From: Streptomyces sp. 1-11
GTDB lineage: Bacteria; Actinomycetota; Actinomycetes; Streptomycetales; Streptomycetaceae
DNA length: 64,000 bases
Direction: 5' to 3'
NCBI RefSeq assembly: GCF_007176755.1
Contig: NZ_BJTV01000016.1
Location: 1-64,000 of the forward strand
The notes under the pieces are model-generated. The model was not told where the DNA came from. It worked only from the letters and a program-made list of their open reading frames with translations, and made no database searches. Position 1 is the first letter of the stretch. The number at the start of each line of letters is the position of its first letter. A program made the translations under genes and the position numbers. Positions 33,309-41,752 of this stretch are shown in pieces.

Positions 33309-34298
33309 ATGACCGACACGACTGCTTCCCGCACCACCGGTGCCGTGGCCGCCGGCCTCGCCACCATCGCCTCCGACGGCACCGTCCTCGACACCTGGTT
33401 CCCGGCCCCCGAGCTGGTCGAGGACCCCGGCCCGGCCGGTACCGAGCGGCTGTCCGCCGAGCGGGCCGCGGAGCTGCTCGGCGGCGGTGCGACCGCGGCG
33501 ACCGGCCCGGACGCCCGCCGGGGCGTCGAGGTGGTCGCGGTCCGTACGGTCATCGCCTCGCTGGACGAGAAGCCTCTCGACGCGCACGACGTCTACCTGC
33601 GCCTGCACCTGCTCTCCCACCGCCTGGTCAAGCCGCACGGCCAGAACCTGGACGGCATCTTCGGTCACCTCGCCAACGTCGCCTGGACCTCGCTCGGCCC
33701 GGTCGCCGTGGACGACATCGAGAAGGTGCGGCTGAACGCCCGCGCCGAGGGCCTGCACCTCCAGGTCACCTCGGTCGACAAGTTCCCGCGCATGACGGAC
33801 TACGTCGCCCCGAAGGGCGTGCGCATCGCCGACGCCGACCGGGTCCGCCTCGGCGCCCACCTCTCCGCGGGCACCACGGTCATGCACGAGGGCTTCGTCA
33901 ACTTCAACGCCGGCACCCTCGGCACCTCCATGGTCGAGGGCCGTATCTCCGCGGGCGTCGTGGTCGGCGACGGCTCCGACATCGGCGGCGGCGCCTCCAC
34001 CATGGGCACGCTGTCCGGCGGCGGCAACGTGATCATCTCCATCGGCGAGCGCTGCCTGGTCGGCGCCGAGGCGGGCGTCGGCATCGCGCTCGGCGACGAG
34101 TGCGTGGTGGAGGCCGGGCTGTACGTCACCGCCGGCACCCGCGTCACCATGCCCGACGGCCAGATCGTCAAGGCCCGCGAGCTCAACGGCGCCTCCAACA
34201 TCCTCTTCCGCCGCAACTCGGTCACCGGCGCGGTCGAGGCCCGCCCGAACAACGCGGTCTGGGGCGGCCTGAACGACATCCTGCACAGCCACAACTGA
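33309..34298 (+). CDS. dapD: Tetrahydrodipicolinate N-succinyltransferase
   Basis: The 329-residue enzyme of lysine/meso-diaminopimelate synthesis adds succinyl to tetrahydrodipicolinate. It is the long actinobacterial form: a variable N-terminus, a central region (HRLVKPHGQNLDGIFGHLANVAWTS), then a left-handed beta-helix of hexapeptide repeats (AGTTVMHEGFVNFNAGTLG, GGGASTMGTLSGGGNVIISIGERC, LNGASNILFRRNS). Another gene of this pathway, dapA, lies 1.4 kb downstream on the other strand. Confidence 0.95.
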   Translation: MTDTTASRTTGAVAAGLATIASDGTVLDTWFPAPELVEDPGPAGTERLSAERAAELLGGGATAATGPDARRGVEVVAVRTVIASLDEKPLDAHDVYLRLHLLSHRLVKPHGQNLDGIFGHLANVAWTSLGPVAVDDIEKVRLNARAEGLHLQVTSVDKFPRMTDYVAPKGVRIADADRVRLGAHLSAGTTVMHEGFVNFNAGTLGTSMVEGRISAGVVVGDGSDIGGGASTMGTLSGGGNVIISIGERCLVGAEAGVGIALGDECVVEAGLYVTAGTRVTMPDGQIVKARELNGASNILFRRNSVTGAVEARPNNAVWGGLNDILHSHN

Positions 34299-34667
34299 AC
34301 GGCCGGCGCTGCGGTCACCGCTGAGCGCCCTTCCACGACCGGAGAACGGCGTGGGAGGGCCGTTCCGCCCGCCGGCCGGAACCCTGTTGCGCGCTCCCGT
34401 GTTCTTGCCGGGCTGGAGAGTCCTGAGACACGCGCGGGTGCCGCACCTGGCATGGGTTCCGCGGCTGGGGCGGCAGTTCACCATCACGGCACTGTATGAT
34501 TGACGTGTCGTCAGTTGAGACTAGGGGCAGGAGTTTGGGGTTCGACTCCCCTTGCGTCCTTCCTCGTACTCGCTTCGGCCGCGTTGGCACTGAGGTTCGT
34601 TGCACTGGTCCTAGGCACCATCACGTCAGGTAACGGAACTGTCCACGCTTCGCGAAGGGAGAGCACC
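34299..34667. other. Lower-GC gap after dapD
   Basis: GC in 34.50-34.74 kb falls to about 60 percent by direct counting of four lines, below the neighbouring genes. The first part holds the dapD terminator. TATGAT at 34495-34500 is a good -10 hexamer and could drive the small transcript at 34668. A T-arm-like segment (GGGG-TTCGACT-CCCC, 34537-34551) is present without a cloverleaf. Confidence 0.5.
34305..34329. terminator. Probable dapD terminator
   Basis: GGCGCT-GCGG-TCA-CCGC-TG-AGCGCC folds into a 10-bp stem with a 2-nt bulge, six bases after the dapD stop. Confidence 0.6.
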
Positions 34668-34760
34668 ATGAGCAGAATGCGAAAGTCCTTTGAGGCCGTC
34701 TTGATGGTGGCCGCGGCGGTCGCAGAAGGGTCCGCAGCCGGGCTGCTGCTTCCTGTCTGA
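34668..34760 (+). CDS. Small ORF (30 residues) with its own terminator
   Basis: A 30-codon frame starts at ATG 34668 behind GAAGGGAGAG and begins MSRMRKSFEAVLMVAA. It is basic at the N-terminus, then hydrophobic and alanine-rich, with a possible short membrane-seeking helix. A perfect 15-bp hairpin follows ten bases after the stop. The frame stays open upstream to a TTG at 34500, which would add a second hydrophobic stretch. No function is recognised. The clear ribosome site and terminator make a real small gene likely. Confidence 0.5.
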   Translation: MSRMRKSFEAVLMVAAAVAEGSAAGLLLPV

Positions 34761-34770
34761 GCTGACGACA

Positions 34771-34803
34771 TGGAGCCCGGATGTCAATGACATCCGGGCT
34801 CCA
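34771..34803. terminator. Strong terminator after the small ORF
   Basis: TGGAGCCCGGATGTC-AAT-GACATCCGGGCTCCA is a perfect 15-bp stem with a 3-nt loop, followed by TTCAT. Confidence 0.85.
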
Positions 34804-34994
34804 TTCATAGCCAGATCAGCGCTAGCGAGTGCATGTCCAGGGCAGTCGGGTGGCGGCATTACGAACCGGACACTGGCGCGGGGGCGCGGCCGAGCGCTCA
34901 CACCTCACCTCTCGCCCTACGACGAGCTCCCCTTTTTGACGCTTGATCAAGGCAATCGCACAGGCGTGGTTCTGCGGCGCATTCACGAACCAGG

Positions 34995-35016
34995 GGCCTG
35001 TTGGCCCGAACAGGCC
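34995..35016. terminator. Possible terminator of the HAD-like gene
   Basis: GGCCTGTT-GGCCCG-AACAGGCC is a perfect 8-bp stem located 58 bases beyond the stop of the minus-strand HAD-like gene. The stretch from 34804 to 34994 otherwise shows nothing identifiable. Confidence 0.45.
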
Positions 35017-35073
35017 GGGAAAGAGGCGGCGGGTCGGGTCGACCGGCGGTGCTGCCGATGCCCGCGCCGGCGG

Positions 35074-35583
35074 CTACAGTCCTGCCGCGAGTCCGGGGAG
35101 GGCGTCCGCGAGGAACGTGAAGTCGGGCGGGCGCAGGCCTATTCGCGGGTCGACGTGGTGCTGCAGGGCGGGTGCGGGGTGGCGGGCCGCCACGTGGGCG
35201 GTGTCCGCGGGGGTCTGCTCGTCGTCCACCCAGGCGAAGGGGCGGCCCGCCGCGTGGGCCACGATCGCCTCCGTCTTCCAGTGGACGCCGTCCGGACGCT
35301 CGGCGAACAGGCAGTGGGCGAAGTCGACGTACGGCAGCTCGGGCAGCCCGATGACCGGCGCGATCCAGCGGTTGGCCTCCGCCATCCAGGTCGTCGCCCA
35401 GCACAGCTCGTAGCCGAGCGCCAGCAGCGCCGGGCCGTGGGACGGGTTCAGCCACACCCGTAGCGGGTGCCCGGGGCGTACGGCGGCCCTGATCGTCGTG
35501 TAGCCCTCGGGACGGCGCTCCGGCCGGGCCGCGTACGGGTTGAGCGGTCCGTCGACGTCAAGGAAGAGGAACGGACGGGTCAC
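35074..35583 (-). CDS. HAD-like domain protein
   Basis: The 169-residue cytosolic protein starts FLFLDVDGPLNPY, the HAD motif I (D-x-D-G) with both aspartates. It continues with a WATTWMAEANRWI helix region and FAWVDDEQTP, which resembles the acidic motif IV (V-D-D). This small HAD type without a clear cap is frequent in Streptomyces, and its substrate is not known. GTG 35583 is used as the start. dapA lies upstream, 115 bases away on the same strand. Confidence 0.8.
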   Translation of the reverse strand: MTRPFLFLDVDGPLNPYAARPERRPEGYTTIRAAVRPGHPLRVWLNPSHGPALLALGYELCWATTWMAEANRWIAPVIGLPELPYVDFAHCLFAERPDGVHWKTEAIVAHAAGRPFAWVDDEQTPADTAHVAARHPAPALQHHVDPRIGLRPPDFTFLADALPGLAAGL

Positions 35584-35630
35584 GGGGTCACCGTACGGCG
35601 GGGGCCGGGAGAAGGCGCGATCATTTCCGG

Positions 35631-35654
35631 GGCCTGGCCTGGCCTGGCCTGGCC
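35631..35654. repeat. GGCCT pentanucleotide repeat
   Basis: Four and a half tandem copies of GGCCT lie in the gap between dapA and the HAD-like gene. They are a possible slippage site. Confidence 0.85.
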
Positions 35655-35698
35655 ACCCCTAGCCACCCCAGCCCAGTTCGGGCGAGTCCGGCCAGCCT

Positions 35699-36592
35699 CT
35701 AGGCCTCGACGAGTCGGTCGTAGACCTCGCGCAGCCCGTCCGCCGTCTCCCGGTCGGCGGGCAGCAGGGGTGGGCGTACCGGGCCCGCGGGCAGGCCGAG
35801 GCGGGTGAGGAGGGCCTTGGCGGTGACCGTGCCGGGCAGGCCCGCGGCCGTCATCGCCTCGATCAGCGGCATGAGGCGCTGCTGGAGTCCGGCCGCGCGG
35901 GCCGTGTCGCCCGCGTCGAAGGCGTCCAGGACGGCGGCGATGTGCCGGGGCGCCGCGTTCGCGACCGTGCTCACACAGCCCGCCGCGCCCACCGCGTACA
36001 GGGCGAGCACGTGCTCGTCGCAGCCCGCGTAGTACGCCAACTCCGTCTCCGCCAGCACCTTCTGGGTGCCGAGGAAGTCGTACGAGCAGTCCTTGACCGC
36101 GACGATCCGGGGGTGTTCGGCGAGCCGGATCATCGTCTCCGGTTCGATCCGGGTGCCGGTGCGGCCCGGGATGTCGTAGAGCATCACCGGCAGGCCGCTC
36201 GCGTCGGCGACCTGCCGGAAGTGCGCCGACACCGCCTCCTGCGGCGGCCTGCTGTAGTACGGCGTCACCACCAGCACGCCGTCGGCGCCCGCCTTCTCCG
36301 CCGCGCGGGCGCCCTCGGCCGTGTGCCGGGTGTCCGCCGTGCCGACGCCCGCCACCAGGGTGGCCCGGTCGCCGACCGCGTCCCGGACGGCCGCGATCAG
36401 CTCCGCCTTCTCCGCGTCCGTGGTGGTCGGCGACTCGCCCGTGGTGCCGTTCAGCACCAGCCCGTCGCAGCCTTCGGTCACCAGCCGGTCCGCCAGCCGC
36501 CCGGCCCCCTCCAGGTCGAGCGTGCCCGCCTCGGTGAACGGTGTGATCATCGCGCACAGGGTGCGGCCGAAGGGCCTGCGTCGGGTCGTCAT
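35699..36592 (-). CDS. dapA: 4-hydroxy-tetrahydrodipicolinate synthase
   Basis: The 297-residue class I aldolase condenses pyruvate with aspartate semialdehyde at the start of the lysine/diaminopimelate branch. The catalytic set is complete: Thr50-Thr51 (NGTTGESPT), Tyr112, Tyr139 with Arg144 (YDIPGRTGTR) and Schiff-base Lys167 (VAVKDCSYD). The tyrosine and arginine separate it from the sugar-acid DHDPS relatives at 53840 and 59189. I start at ATG 36592 (MTTRRRPFGR), six bases after GAGACT, possibly leaderless. Confidence 0.93.
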   Translation of the reverse strand: MTTRRRPFGRTLCAMITPFTEAGTLDLEGAGRLADRLVTEGCDGLVLNGTTGESPTTTDAEKAELIAAVRDAVGDRATLVAGVGTADTRHTAEGARAAEKAGADGVLVVTPYYSRPPQEAVSAHFRQVADASGLPVMLYDIPGRTGTRIEPETMIRLAEHPRIVAVKDCSYDFLGTQKVLAETELAYYAGCDEHVLALYAVGAAGCVSTVANAAPRHIAAVLDAFDAGDTARAAGLQQRLMPLIEAMTAAGLPGTVTAKALLTRLGLPAGPVRPPLLPADRETADGLREVYDRLVEA

Positions 36593-36760
36593 ACCGGTAG
36601 TCTCGGCGACCTGTCGGTGAAGCTCCACTTAAATCTTCTACGGGGTATTCGTAAGTGATGCTGATTAATCGCGAGGGTGGCCGGAGGTCCTGTGTCCAAG
36701 TCGGCCGAGATGGGCCACTATGAGTCAGGACGGTCATTGGCGTCGGTCATGGGAGGCACC

Positions 36761-36916
36761 ATGAAGCTCGGCAAGGCACTGGCCACCGGAGTCGCCGAGG
36801 AGCGGCCCGTCGCGCACCAGGAGGAGCCGGAGCTCCCCCGGGAGACCAACCGCACCGGGACCACCCGCACCGCACCGGCCGAGCCGGCCCGCGAAGAGGT
36901 GCCCGCGGCCCGATGA
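36761..36916 (+). CDS. Small hypothetical protein, 51 residues
   Basis: The protein begins MKLGKALATGVAEERPV and then becomes charged, proline- and threonine-rich, likely disordered. ATG 36761 has a good GGAGGC ribosome site. The stop overlaps the ATG of the next gene (ATGA), so the two are translated together. No family is recognised. Confidence 0.7.
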   Translation: MKLGKALATGVAEERPVAHQEEPELPRETNRTGTTRTAPAEPAREEVPAAR

Positions 36917-37608
36917 GGCTGCGGCTCCCGGCGGAACGGCCGACGGAGCCGCCGACCGGATACAAGATCGCCCACCCGGTGCTGTCGCAGGACGGCGCTC
37001 GGGCCGGGTTCACCGGTGTGTCCCTGGGCGGCGCGCTGCCGTACGGCGTGCTCGACGACGCCTCCTGCGTCTACGGGCGCCGGCACCGCGCGCCCGCGCG
37101 ACTGTGCGACTGCGGCTTCCACTGCGTGCACGACCGCGCGGCCGCCGAGGCCCTGCTGTGCACGGCCGAGCACCGTGCCGCGGTCCTGCTGGAGGTCCGC
37201 GTGCTCGGCGCCTACATCCGCTTCGAGCGCGGCTTCCGGTACGCCCGGCAACGGGTGTGCGCGGCGACCGTGGGCCCGTGCTCCTGCGGGGCCGGCGCGG
37301 TCGCGCTCGCCGACGCCGGCTGGGGCAGACCCGGCTGGCAGGCGCTGGCGCCCGCGTGCGCCGGCTGTGTGCGGGCGCGTACCTCCGTCCCGCTCCCCGG
37401 GTTCGCCCGGCTGGCCGGGCATGGCCTGCGGGTGGAGGCGGCCGCCGCGCCGTCCGCCGCGGCGGACGCCGGGTTGACGGTCGAAGGGGAGCTGGGCGTG
37501 CCCGAACTCGTGGCCGAGGCGGCCCTGTTGCAGGCCCGGCTGGACTGGTTCCAGACACAACTCGCCCGGCTCGGCCCACCCGGTGCGGGGGCGGAGGGGA
37601 GGGGGTGA
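36913..37608 (+). CDS. Cysteine-rich hypothetical protein
   Basis: The 231-residue protein has clustered cysteines: CDCGFHC (with a second His nearby), CSCG and CAGC. These could bind zinc or an Fe-S cluster. The first 40 residues include TGYKIAHPVLSQDGARAGFTGVS, and the end is a helical alanine-rich stretch (VAEAALLQARLDWFQTQLARL). No signal peptide is seen. It is coupled to the 51-residue protein before it. I do not recognise the family. Confidence 0.72.
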   Translation: MRLRLPAERPTEPPTGYKIAHPVLSQDGARAGFTGVSLGGALPYGVLDDASCVYGRRHRAPARLCDCGFHCVHDRAAAEALLCTAEHRAAVLLEVRVLGAYIRFERGFRYARQRVCAATVGPCSCGAGAVALADAGWGRPGWQALAPACAGCVRARTSVPLPGFARLAGHGLRVEAAAAPSAAADAGLTVEGELGVPELVAEAALLQARLDWFQTQLARLGPPGAGAEGRG

Positions 37609-37663
37609 CGGATCCGGGCCTGGGTACTCGGGGGGCTCCGTACGGAAGAGGAGGCGGAACACC

Positions 37664-38083
37664 GTGACCGTGACCTCGCAGACACGGCCCTCTGTCGACG
37701 GGCACCCTTCCACGGGTGAACTCGTCAGCCGGGCCACCGAACAGCTCTCCCGGCTCCTGCGGCAGGAGGTCGCCCTCGCCAAGGAGGAACTCACGGAGAA
37801 GGGGCGTCATGCCGGAAAGGGCGGCGGACTGCTCGGTGCCGCGGGCGCCGTCGGATACGTCGGACTGATCGTCCTGGCCGGCGCCGCCACCGCCGCGATC
37901 GCCCTCGCGCTGCCGCTGTGGGCGTCGGCGCTGATCGTCGCCGTGGCGTTCTTCGCGGTGGCCGGTCTGCTGGCCGTGGCCGGCCGGGCCCAGTTGCGCC
38001 GCGCGACCCCGCCCAAACCCGAGGTGACGCTCGGCAGCGTGAAGGCGGACGTCGACGTGATCAGGGAAAGGGCACACCGATGA
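37664..38083 (+). CDS. Actinobacterial Holin-X-like (DUF1469) membrane protein
   Basis: The 139-residue protein has an amphipathic helix (TGELVSRATEQLSRLLRQEVALAKEELTEKGRHAG) followed by two close transmembrane helices (about 60-85 and 88-108) and a charged tail. This is the layout of phage-holin-like DUF1469/Holin-X proteins, common in actinobacterial chromosomes and not phage linked. GTG 37664 follows GAGGAGG. The stop overlaps the next ATG (ATGA), so it is paired with the DUF3618-like protein. Confidence 0.83.
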   Translation: MTVTSQTRPSVDGHPSTGELVSRATEQLSRLLRQEVALAKEELTEKGRHAGKGGGLLGAAGAVGYVGLIVLAGAATAAIALALPLWASALIVAVAFFAVAGLLAVAGRAQLRRATPPKPEVTLGSVKADVDVIRERAHR

Positions 38084-38709
38084 GCCACAAGAACCCGCAC
38101 GGCTCGGGCGCCAAGGGCCCCGACGAACTGCGGCACCAGATCGAGCAGACCCGCAGCCAGCTCGGCGACACCGTCGCCCAGCTCGTCGGCAAGGCCGACA
38201 TGAAGGGCCGGGCCAAGGCGCGCGCCGCCGACCTGAAGGACAAGGCCGGCGCCATGACCGTGCAGCTTCGCTCCAGCGCGGTACAGGCCGGGCACACCGT
38301 GCAGGAGCGGGCGTCCAGGACCGGACACACCGTGCAGGAGCGGGCGACCAGGACCGGGCACGCGGTGCAGGAGCGTTCGGCGCACGCCCGGCACGCGGTA
38401 CAGGACCGGTCGAGCCACGCCCGGCACGCGGTACAGGACCGCTCCGCCCCGGCCAGGCGGGCCCTGCAGGAGCGGGCCGGCCACGCCGGTCACGCCCTGC
38501 AGGAGCAGGCCACGGCCGCCGGTCACGCCCTGCAGGAGCAGCGCGGTCGCGCGGCGCACGCCGCGAGCGGCCTGCCGGCGCCCCTGCGCGGCGCCTGGGA
38601 CGCGGGCAGGCGGCACCCGGGGCCCGTGCTCGTTGCCGCCGGCGCCCTCACCGCCGCCGCGGTCGCGGCGGTCATCGTCCGGCGCAGGCAGCACAGGCGC
38701 TGCTGCTGA
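38080..38709 (+). CDS. DUF3618-like membrane protein with eight 11-residue repeats
   Basis: The 209-residue protein starts with the DUF3618 helix (PDELRHQIEQTRSQLGDTVAQLVGKADMKGRAKARA). Residues 71-158 are eight uninterrupted 11-residue repeats of the form GH[T/A]VQERAxxA, predicted as an amphipathic helix. One transmembrane helix (about 182-200) and a basic RRRQHRRCC end follow. DUF1469-DUF3618 pairs are widespread in actinobacteria and of unknown role. The 11-residue periodicity resembles LEA or apolipoprotein-type helices that lie on membranes. Confidence 0.85.
   Translation: MSHKNPHGSGAKGPDELRHQIEQTRSQLGDTVAQLVGKADMKGRAKARAADLKDKAGAMTVQLRSSAVQAGHTVQERASRTGHTVQERATRTGHAVQERSAHARHAVQDRSSHARHAVQDRSAPARRALQERAGHAGHALQEQATAAGHALQEQRGRAAHAASGLPAPLRGAWDAGRRHPGPVLVAAGALTAAAVAAVIVRRRQHRRCC
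38290..38553 (+). repeat. Eight 33-bp coding tandem repeats
   Basis: These encode the 11-residue repeats of the DUF3618-like protein. Neighbouring units differ by several substitutions at the DNA level, so the array is old and kept in frame rather than freshly duplicated. Confidence 0.9.
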
Positions 38710-38755
38710 CCTGCTCCGGCTCGCCGCCCGGCGGCGGACCGGTCCCGCCGATCCC

Positions 38756-38808
38756 CCTCGCACCGCGAACGGCTGTCCTCCCGAGCGGAGACGGTCCTCG
38801 GTGCGAGG
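38756..38808. repeat. Inverted repeat between the DUF3618-like and SRPBCC genes
   Basis: CCTCGCACCG and CGGTGCGAGG form a perfect 10-bp stem around 33 bases that can fold again. It may be a terminator of the upstream set or a leader structure for the SRPBCC gene. Confidence 0.5.
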
Positions 38809-38908
38809 GCGGTCGCGCGTCGGGCGACCTCGATCGGGGACACTGGAGCGGCGCGAGGACCGGACGCAAGGACCGGCCCACCCCCGAAAGCCGAGCAGGA
38901 GCCCCGCC

Positions 38909-39646
38909 GTGCCCGAGGAGTTCGAGATCGTCCGCGAGTTCGAGGTCGGCGTGCCGCCGGAGCGGGTCTGGGCGGCCCTCACCACCGGGACGGCCGGCTA
39001 TCTGTGGCCCATGGACCCGCCCGAGCCCCGGAAGGGCGGCCGGGGACCCTTCGGCTCCACCGTCACCGCCTGGTACCCGCCCCGCCGCTACACCATCCGC
39101 AGCGAGGACGCGGGCAGGCCCGGCCAGTCGCTCGACCGGCTCGACCACACCGTCGAACCCCTCGACGAGGGCCGTCGCGCCCGGGTGCGCCATGTGCACA
39201 GCGGCGTCTTCACCGACGACTGGAACAAGCGGTACGACGCCGCGAGCAAGCACACCAACTTCTACCTGCACACGCTGTGCGAGTACCTGACCCACTTCGC
39301 GCCCCGCCCGGCGGCCTTCGCCCGGGCCGAGGGGCCCGCGGCCTCGGCGACGGCGGGGGCGCTCGCCGCCGTCGGCCACGCCCTCCATCTCGCGGACGAC
39401 GCGGCCGCGGGCACCGGGGTGGGCGCCCGCGGGCCGGGCGGGCACACCCTTCACGGCGTGCTCGACTACCGCAGCCCGTACTTCATCGGGCTGCGCACCG
39501 ACAGCGCCCTCATCCGGTTCTTCGGACGCGGGCACTGGGGCGCCCCGCTCGGCGTCAGCGTCCACGACTTCGCGCCCGGCGCCGACGGCCGGGCGCATGG
39601 GGCCGCCTGGCAGGACTGGCTGAACGGCGTGTTCGGCCAGTCCTGA
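38909..39646 (+). CDS. SRPBCC (AHSA1-like) domain protein
   Basis: The 245-residue protein opens EFEIVREFEVGVPPERVWAALTTG, the usual first strand and helix of START/Bet v1-type ligand-binding folds (AHSA1 branch). The domain continues to about residue 135 (NFYLHTLCEYLTHF). A further C-terminal part of about 100 residues with LDYRSPYFIGLRTDSALIRFFGRGHWG may be a second, related half. GTG 38909 follows CAGGAG. No signal peptide is present. The ligand is unknown. Confidence 0.82.
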   Translation: MPEEFEIVREFEVGVPPERVWAALTTGTAGYLWPMDPPEPRKGGRGPFGSTVTAWYPPRRYTIRSEDAGRPGQSLDRLDHTVEPLDEGRRARVRHVHSGVFTDDWNKRYDAASKHTNFYLHTLCEYLTHFAPRPAAFARAEGPAASATAGALAAVGHALHLADDAAAGTGVGARGPGGHTLHGVLDYRSPYFIGLRTDSALIRFFGRGHWGAPLGVSVHDFAPGADGRAHGAAWQDWLNGVFGQS

Positions 39647-39659
39647 ACCGCCTGGACGG

Positions 39660-41486
39660 TTACGGGCGGAACCGCAGCACCTGCGGGTCGTGGTCGCTGA
39701 TCTGGTCGCTGAACTCCGAGTTGATGTGCACGCTGTCGTACTCGAGGCCGCAGTCGCGCCGGATCGCCGGGCTCACCAGGATCTGGTCCAGGATCTGCTG
39801 GTTGCCCTGGTAGTCGTAGGTGTACCGCTCGCTCTTCGGCAGCGACTTGATCGCCGACCACAGCTCGCCGTCGCCCTCGAGGATCCGGGCGGTGCCGGAG
39901 AACTCGAAGTCGTTCATGTCGCCGAGCGCGATGACGTTCGCGTTCTTCTGCACCGACAGGATGTCCTTGACGAAGGCGTTCACCACCGTCGCCTGCGCGT
40001 GACGCTGGATCTCCGAACTGCGCACCGGCGGCTGGTACTGGGACGCCAGACCCTGGTCGCCGCCCTTGGAGTTCAGGTGGTTGGCGATCACGAAGACCGT
40101 CTTGCCGTGGAAGACGAACTCGCCGGCCAGCGGCTTGCGGCTGTTCGCCCAGGCCGCGTTCGCCGGGTCGACCCGGCCGGGGGAGGCGGTGAGCTGCGCC
40201 TTGCCGCGCACCTTGGTGACGCCCACCGCGGTGGTGGAGTCGCCGCCGGCGCGGTCCGTGAAGGACACCCGCTCCGGGTTGAACAGGAACGCCTGGCGGA
40301 TGTTGCCGCCGGGCTCGCCGCCGTCCTGGTCGTTGACCGGGTCGATGGAACGCCACTCGTACTTCGGGCCGCCCGCCGCGACGATCGCGTCGATCAGCTT
40401 GTTCACGGTCTCGCTCGCGTCGACCGTGCCGTCGTCCTTGGCGCCGTTGTTGTCCTGGATCTCCTCCAGGGACACGATGTCCGGCGACTGCAGGTTGTGC
40501 ACGATCGCGGCGGCGTGCTGGTCGAAGGTGGCGTCCGACGGGTCGAGGTTCTCGACGTTGTACGTCGCCACCGCGAGCTCGCGGTCCGACTGCTTCTGCG
40601 TCGTCTCGCGCTCGAGACCGCCGCTCCTCAGCGTGCCCAGCTCGCTCGCGACCAGCGTGTAGCCGCCGTACTGGTTGAAGTCCAGCGGACCGGTGGTGGT
40701 CCCCGCCAGGGTGTCGCCGACGTTCGCCGTCGGGAAGCCGGCGGTGGAGCCGAGCGACTGGATCTGCAGCCGGCCGGTGTTCTGCGAGTCGTAGGAGCCG
40801 TAGACCGTGCCGCCGCGCGGGCTGGGGTGCTCGTTCGGCTTCACGGTGACCCACAGCTCGCTGTACGGGTCGGTCGCGGTGACCACCCGTGCGTCGGCGA
40901 CCTGGACGTTCATGCCCTCGAGGGACTCGTAGTAGTCCAGGGCGTACTTCGACGGGTCCAGGGTGAGACCGTTGACCGAGCCGGCCGCGGCGGTGTCGCC
41001 CGCGGGGGCGTAGGCGTCCGGCACCGCGTTCTCGTCGACGACGACCGGGGCCGGGACGGCGTTGCCGGTGGAGACCGTGGTCACCGTGGGCTTGGTGATC
41101 TCCGTCAGCGACTGGTTGCCCGAGGAGGCGCCGCCCGGGACGAACTCGGAGACCGTGCCGGTCACCGTGACCGAGTCGCCGGGCGCGACCTTCGGCGTGG
41201 AGCTGGTGAAGACGAAGACGCCCTCGCTGGTGGCCGGGTTGTCGTCCGGCGTCGGGTCCTGCAGCCAGAAGCCCTTGGAGGAGCCGTAGGTGCGGATGGC
41301 CGTGACGATGCCGGGGACGTCGGTGACCTTCTGCCCCGCGAACGGGGATATCCGGGTGGTGCCCTGGACGTCGTGGACGCGCACCGAGGCGGCGTGCGCG
41401 GGTGAGGTGAGGACGACGGCGGACGCCGCGCTGCAGACGGCGGCGACGGTGAGCGCGGCGAGGCGCGCGGAAGACCTGCTCGGCAA
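39660..41486 (-). CDS. Secreted endonuclease/exonuclease/phosphatase-family nuclease
   Basis: The 608-residue exported protein resembles ExeM/NucH-type extracellular nucleases. The start is TTG 41486 with GGAGGG six bases upstream, followed by a signal peptide ending SPAHA-A. An OB-like domain (residues about 35-145, VQGTTRISPFAGQKVTDVPGIVTAI) precedes the EEP domain, which has its metal and catalytic motifs: TYNVENLDPSD, SLEEIQD, ANHLNSKGGDQG, ALGDMNDF and ISDHDPQ. It probably degrades extracellular DNA for phosphate and nucleosides. Confidence 0.9.
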   Translation of the reverse strand: MPSRSSARLAALTVAAVCSAASAVVLTSPAHAASVRVHDVQGTTRISPFAGQKVTDVPGIVTAIRTYGSSKGFWLQDPTPDDNPATSEGVFVFTSSTPKVAPGDSVTVTGTVSEFVPGGASSGNQSLTEITKPTVTTVSTGNAVPAPVVVDENAVPDAYAPAGDTAAAGSVNGLTLDPSKYALDYYESLEGMNVQVADARVVTATDPYSELWVTVKPNEHPSPRGGTVYGSYDSQNTGRLQIQSLGSTAGFPTANVGDTLAGTTTGPLDFNQYGGYTLVASELGTLRSGGLERETTQKQSDRELAVATYNVENLDPSDATFDQHAAAIVHNLQSPDIVSLEEIQDNNGAKDDGTVDASETVNKLIDAIVAAGGPKYEWRSIDPVNDQDGGEPGGNIRQAFLFNPERVSFTDRAGGDSTTAVGVTKVRGKAQLTASPGRVDPANAAWANSRKPLAGEFVFHGKTVFVIANHLNSKGGDQGLASQYQPPVRSSEIQRHAQATVVNAFVKDILSVQKNANVIALGDMNDFEFSGTARILEGDGELWSAIKSLPKSERYTYDYQGNQQILDQILVSPAIRRDCGLEYDSVHINSEFSDQISDHDPQVLRFRP

Positions 41487-41752
41487 GGGAATCCCTCCGG
41501 GGACGTGACTGGGCGCCGGGACGAGGGTGGAACGGCAGCGTGTGGGACTCGTGGCCCTCTGTGACACGCGTAGAACCGAGTGAACAGTCGTCCCCCCAAC
41601 TTCTACGCGCGTCAATCTCCTGCCTGCGCCGGGGAGTTGTCAAGGTTTCGGCCATGTACGCAGCCTGACGGAGAGATGAACCGGGCGGCATGGGTGGAAA
41701 TCCGTCTAGGCTGAGCGGCTGAGCCCTTTCACGGTCCGAGGAGAATCAGCCG

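Noticed and set aside
34537..34551. A tRNA T-arm-like sequence (GGGG-TTCGACT-CCCC).
   Set aside because: No acceptor, D or anticodon arms can be built around it. The stem is only 4 bp, so no tRNA or tmRNA is called; it is only mentioned as a hint in the gap.
38290..38553. Regular 33-bp repeats that could suggest a CRISPR array.
   Set aside because: There are no unique spacers. The repeats are contiguous, diverged and encode an in-frame 11-residue protein repeat.
39690..41405. A 571-codon plus-strand open frame opposite the secreted nuclease.
   Set aside because: The nuclease on the minus strand has a signal peptide and all catalytic motifs. The plus frame has neither a start context nor recognisable sequence.
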